From Gammaproteobacteria bacterium (GTDB lineage: Bacteria; Pseudomonadota; Gammaproteobacteria; Pseudomonadales; Pseudomonadaceae): a stretch of DNA of 8,042 nucleotides. Numbering within the stretch: the first letter of the stretch is position 1; the number at the start of each line of letters is the position of its first letter. The notes under the pieces were generated by a model. It searched no databases. It worked only from the letters and a program-made list of their open reading frames with translations, and had not been told where the DNA came from. The stretch covers positions 1 to 8,042 of the forward strand of contig JAAZCO010000032.1 in assembly GCA_012513235.1 (NCBI GenBank). The letters run 5' to 3'. Positions 5,455-8,042 of the stretch are shown here, in pieces. The translations under genes and the position numbers were made by a program.

Positions 5455-6613
5455 CTGTTGCCTCCAGCTGACACAAGGCCAAGGCATCCAACAAACGCTG
5501 CACCTGCTCAGAGCTATGCGCAGCGGTCAAAGTAATACGCAAACGCGCACTACCAGCCGGCACAGTAGGCGGACGAATCGCACCGACTAAAATGCCTTGC
5601 GCACGCAATCGCGCAGAGATCGCCATGGCTTTACCACTATCACCAATAATAATCGGCTGAATCGGGGTAGGGCTGTCCATCAGGTTCAAACCTAAGGCCT
5701 GTGCACCCTGACGAAACTGCGCAATCAACTGCTGTAAATGCTCGCGACGCCAGTGTTCTGTCTGTAATAAGTGCAAGCTGGCCAAGGTCGCGCAAGCGAC
5801 TGCAGGTGGCGAACTGGTGGTATAAATATAAGGACGCGCAAATTGAATCAGCGTCTCAATCAACTCTTCACTACCGGCAACAAATGCACCTGAGGTCCCA
5901 AAGGATTTACCCAAGGTACCGACTAACACCGGCACATCGTCAGCACTCAAACCATGATGCTCAACCAAACCGCCACCCGTCTGGCCCAATACACCAAAAC
6001 CATGGGCATCATCGACCATCAGCCACGCGTTATGCGCTTTAGCCTGTGCAGCGAGTTCAGGCAAATGCGCCAAATCACCGTCCATACTAAAAACACCATC
6101 GGTGACCAATAATCTATTGCCTTGCGCCTTGTGCAAACGCTGTTGCAGGCTGTTTAAATCATTATGTAAATAACGGCTAAAACGCGCGCCAGATAACAAG
6201 CCCGCATCTAAAAGAGAGGCATGATTGAGACGGTCATGCAGCACGCTATCGCCTTTACCGACCAGCGCGGTAATCACCGCTAAATTAGCGATATAACCAC
6301 TACTGAGTAATAGCACACGCTCACGACCAGTGAACTCAGCCAGCGCTAGCTCAAGCTGATGATGCGGCTCACTATGGCCAATCACTAAATGCGAGGCGCC
6401 ACCACCAACACCCCAGCGTGCGGCACCTTGCTGCATGGCATCCACGACTTGTGGGTGATTGGCTAAGCCCAGATAATCATTGGACGAAAAGGCCAAATAC
6501 TCTTGGCCATCGACCTGCACCACCGGCCCTTGCGGACTCTGTAATAAAGGGCGTTGACGGTACAGATTATCAGCACGACGGGCAGCCAAACGGGCAGCGA
6601 GATCAAAGCTCAT
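5447..6613 (-). CDS. bioF: 8-amino-7-oxononanoate synthase
   Basis: PLP-dependent decarboxylative condensation of pimeloyl-ACP with alanine to give 7-keto-8-aminopelargonate, the first ring-assembly step. The 388 residues are full length (E. coli 384). Key elements are the N-terminal AFSSNDYLGLANHP (41-54), GGGASHLVIGH (70-80), the PLP-stacking H131 in RLNHASLLD, TDGVFSMDGDLA (171-182), D202 and H204 of VDDAHGFGVLG, and the Schiff-base lysine K236 in GTLGKSFGTSG. The start ATG at 6613 has only a weak SD (TTGGAT). It is 82 bp from bioB, with a large hairpin in between, and its end overlaps bioH by 8 bp. Expression may therefore differ from bioB. Confidence 0.97.
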   Translation of the reverse strand: MSFDLAARLAARRADNLYRQRPLLQSPQGPVVQVDGQEYLAFSSNDYLGLANHPQVVDAMQQGAARWGVGGGASHLVIGHSEPHHQLELALAEFTGRERVLLLSSGYIANLAVITALVGKGDSVLHDRLNHASLLDAGLLSGARFSRYLHNDLNSLQQRLHKAQGNRLLVTDGVFSMDGDLAHLPELAAQAKAHNAWLMVDDAHGFGVLGQTGGGLVEHHGLSADDVPVLVGTLGKSFGTSGAFVAGSEELIETLIQFARPYIYTTSSPPAVACATLASLHLLQTEHWRREHLQQLIAQFRQGAQALGLNLMDSPTPIQPIIIGDSGKAMAISARLRAQGILVGAIRPPTVPAGSARLRITLTAAHSSEQVQRLLDALALCQLEATDE

Positions 6614-6654
6614 GGCAATCCAAGGGAGAAATTATAGAAAGTAAACAACAGGCA

Positions 6655-6685
6655 AGAGCGGCACGCTATATAGCCTGCACGCTCT
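6655..6685 (-). terminator. Intercistronic hairpin between bioB and bioF
   Basis: On the minus strand, starting 10 nt after the bioB stop, AGAGCG pairs with CGCTCT, then (after one bulged T) GCA with TGC, then (after one G-G mismatch) GCT with AGC plus a flanking GC pair, around an ATAT loop. The following sequence, TGCCTGTTGTTTACTTTC, is T-rich but not a clean T-run. Because all five genes belong to one pathway, partial termination or an mRNA processing/stability element that sets the bioB to bioF ratio is more likely than a full stop. A TATAAT follows at 6631-6636 but has no -35 at proper spacing. Confidence 0.5.
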
Positions 6686-6695
6686 AATTATCTGA

Positions 6696-7754
6696 TTAAT
6701 GTGTTGCTGCATCGTAAAATAAGGATGAATCACGCTGTTCAATAATGGCGTGTTCAATCGCCGCCTGATGCACTTCATCCGCGTATTCTTCACGTGCTTC
6801 GGGCTTGATACCCAGGCGCGCAAACAACTGCATATCTTTATCCGCTTGTGGATTGGCAGTCGTCAGTAGTTTTTCACCGTAGAAAATCGAGTTAGCACCC
6901 GCTAAAAAGGCTAAAGACTGCATCTGCTCATTCATCTGCTCACGGCCTGCAGACAAACGCACATGGGATTTAGGCATCATAATTCGCGCCACAGCCAGCA
7001 TGCGGATAAAATCAAAAGGATCAACATCTGCAGCATTTTCCAGCGGTGTGCCTTCGACCTTAACCAGCATATTGATCGGCACGCTCTCTGGGTGCTCTGG
7101 CAGATTAGCCAGCTGCATCAATAATCCCGCACGATCAGCAATGGATTCGCCCATGCCTAAAATACCACCCGAGCAGATTTTCATGCCTGCATCACGCACA
7201 TAACTTAAGGTTTCTAAGCGCTCAGCATAGGTGCGTGTGGTAATAATATTGCCGTAGAACTCGGGTGAAGTGTCGAGGTTATGATTGTAATAATCTAAGC
7301 CTGCATCGGCTAATGCTTGAGTTTGTTCTGCGTCTAACTTGCCCAGAGTCATGCAGGTTTCCATGCCCATGGCTTTCACGCCTTTGACCATTTCCAGCAC
7401 ATACGGCAGATCTTTCGCTGAAGGGTGCTTCCACGCCGCACCCATACAGAAACGCGTGGAACCAATTTCTTTAGCGCGTTTGGCTTCTTCCAGCACCTTC
7501 TGTACTTCCATCAGCTTTTCTTTATCCAGCCCCGTGTTGTAGTGACCCGACTGTGGACAGTATTTACAGTCTTCTGGGCAAGCACCGGTTTTGATCGATA
7601 GCAGCGTCGAGACTTGCACGCGATTCGCATTGAAATGCTGGCGGTGCACAGTTTGCGCCTCAAACATCAAATCATTAAAAGGCTGCTGCAGCAATGCGGT
7701 CACTTCGGCAAGTGTCCAATTGTGGCGGGTCACAGGGTTGAGGCTGGCGTTCAT
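6696..7754 (-). CDS. bioB: Biotin synthase
   Basis: Radical-SAM enzyme that inserts sulfur into dethiobiotin to form biotin. The protein is 352 residues (E. coli 346). The radical [4Fe-4S] cluster motif is GACPEDCKYCPQ with C59, C63 and C66. The sacrificial [2Fe-2S] cluster ligands known from E. coli (C97, C128, C188, R260) correspond to C103 (RFCMGAAW), C134 (ETCMTLG), C194 (KICSGG) and R266 (VRLSAGR), all present with a constant offset of 6. YNHNLDTSPEFY (156-167) is also conserved. It is the first gene of the operon. AAGGA at 7761-7765, 6 nt before the ATG, supports the start. A promoter and a possible BirA-like dyad lie in the 104-bp gap to the divergent comF. Confidence 0.98.
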   Translation of the reverse strand: MNASLNPVTRHNWTLAEVTALLQQPFNDLMFEAQTVHRQHFNANRVQVSTLLSIKTGACPEDCKYCPQSGHYNTGLDKEKLMEVQKVLEEAKRAKEIGSTRFCMGAAWKHPSAKDLPYVLEMVKGVKAMGMETCMTLGKLDAEQTQALADAGLDYYNHNLDTSPEFYGNIITTRTYAERLETLSYVRDAGMKICSGGILGMGESIADRAGLLMQLANLPEHPESVPINMLVKVEGTPLENAADVDPFDFIRMLAVARIMMPKSHVRLSAGREQMNEQMQSLAFLAGANSIFYGEKLLTTANPQADKDMQLFARLGIKPEAREEYADEVHQAAIEHAIIEQRDSSLFYDAATH

Positions 7755-7783
7755 GGATTATCCTTCTTATGGGCCGTTGACTT

Positions 7784-7812
7784 ATATTAGCGATTCAGCG
7801 GCCGACTGCTAA
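7784..7812 (-). promoter_or_regulatory. bioB: Candidate bio operon promoter
   Basis: On the minus strand, TTAGCA (7807-7812) and TAATAT (7784-7789) are separated by 17 bp. Each matches the sigma-70 consensus at 4 of 6 positions. Initiation would fall near 7777, leaving a leader of roughly 23 nt that contains the AAGGA ribosome site. It is the best pair I find in the gap by eye; no start-site data are available. Confidence 0.45.
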
Positions 7813-7839
7813 ACTTCAGGCATGCAGGATGCATAGCAA
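7807..7839. promoter_or_regulatory. Possible BirA-like operator dyad
   Basis: TGCTAAACT (7807-7815), 15 bp, then GCATAGCAA (7831-7839). The gammaproteobacterial BirA signal is TTGTAAACC, 14-15 bp, GGTTTACAA. The two halves match at 6 of 9 and 5 of 9 positions with the correct spacing, and TGCTA/TAGCA form an inverted repeat. It overlaps the proposed bioB -35 element, where a repressor would act. The match is weak and could be chance. Confidence 0.3.
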
Positions 7840-7858
7840 GAATTTTCAGGGAGTCGCC

Positions 7859-8042
7859 ATGTCTTGTCAACCCAATATAACTAACAAGGTTTACCATTGG
7901 TTAAAAAACAATCAATCATGTTTACTGTGTGATGAACCGAGCCAGCGCGCAATGGCTTTATGTGAGGCCTGTGAAAACGATTTACCTTGGCTAGAGCGCC
8001 AGTGCCGGCAATGCGCTTTACCGATACCCGACGCGCATGCGT
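7859..8042 (+). CDS. comF: ComF family protein, N-terminal part
   Basis: ATG at 7859 with CAGGGAG at 7848-7853 as SD. The frame stays open for 61 codons and runs off the window. The visible part carries three CxxC pairs, C21-LL-C24, C35-EA-C38 and C49-RQ-C52, in the order and spacing of the ComF N-terminal double zinc-ribbon (CLLCDEP, LCEACENDLPWL, CRQCALP). The phosphoribosyltransferase-like domain should follow outside the window. ComF proteins are linked to natural transformation, acting on incoming single-stranded DNA in the cytoplasm, although the gene is also kept in species not known to be competent. It diverges from bioB, the arrangement seen in Pseudomonas. A weak plus-strand pair TTAGCG (7787-7792) / TAAACT (7810-7815) could be its promoter. 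Confidence 0.87.
   Translation, partial: MSCQPNITNKVYHWLKNNQSCLLCDEPSQRAMALCEACENDLPWLERQCRQCALPIPDAHA

Noticed and set aside
5455..5487. 11-codon N-terminal extension of bioH
   Set aside because: It is inside bioF coding sequence. TGGAGG at 5461-5466 points to ATG 5454, and MSKQIVLLPGWG is the usual BioH beginning.
6631..6636. TATAAT upstream of bioF as an internal promoter
   Set aside because: No acceptable -35 hexamer at 16-18 bp and no extended -10 motif. Left as a remark only.
1..8042. Mobile elements, CRISPR arrays, tRNA or defence genes
   Set aside because: No transposase, integrase, terminal repeats, regularly spaced repeats or tRNA-like cloverleaf were seen. The window is syntenic housekeeping sequence.

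Overview
The window fits a gammaproteobacterium of the Pseudomonas lineage with a moderate GC content. This is inferred from the gene order bioB-bioF-bioH-bioC-bioD with comF diverging upstream, from the NDH-2 protein sequence, and from a FliL-like secreted protein of a type I associate with Pseudomonas. It is chromosomal housekeeping sequence. No mobile element, CRISPR array, tRNA or rRNA is visible.

Layout from the left. Bases 1-711 (minus) hold the N-terminal 237 residues of a type II NADH dehydrogenase, cut by the window edge. Next are two small minus-strand genes that look like one operon: an EthD-type protein (1352-1657), then a zinc-binding GFA/CENP-V fold protein (887-1321). A dyad-rich 286-bp divergent gap separates them from a plus-strand gene for a secreted FliL-like protein (1944-2342). 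That gene converges on a minus-strand OmpA-like outer-membrane beta-barrel gene (2392-3078), and the junction carries two strong hairpins. One of these uses the last codons of the barrel gene as a stem arm.

Bases 3207-7754 are the biotin operon, all on the minus strand and transcribed right to left: bioB, bioF, bioH, bioC, bioD. BioC masks malonyl-ACP as its methyl ester, BioH later removes the ester from pimeloyl-ACP, BioF makes 7-keto-8-aminopelargonate, BioD closes the ureido ring to give dethiobiotin, and BioB inserts sulfur. The aminotransferase gene bioA is not in the window. bioF/bioH and bioH/bioC each overlap by 8 bp, and bioC/bioD are 3 bp apart. The bioB/bioF gap (82 bp) carries a strong hairpin. 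A plausible promoter and a degenerate BirA-like operator lie in the 104-bp divergent gap between bioB and comF.

Bases 7859-8042 (plus) are the start of comF, showing its N-terminal cysteine-rich zinc region. I see no clear undescribed multi-gene system. The most unusual signals are the hairpin formed from outer-membrane-protein codons, the overlapping dyads ahead of the FliL-like gene, the bioB-bioF hairpin and the BirA-like dyad.
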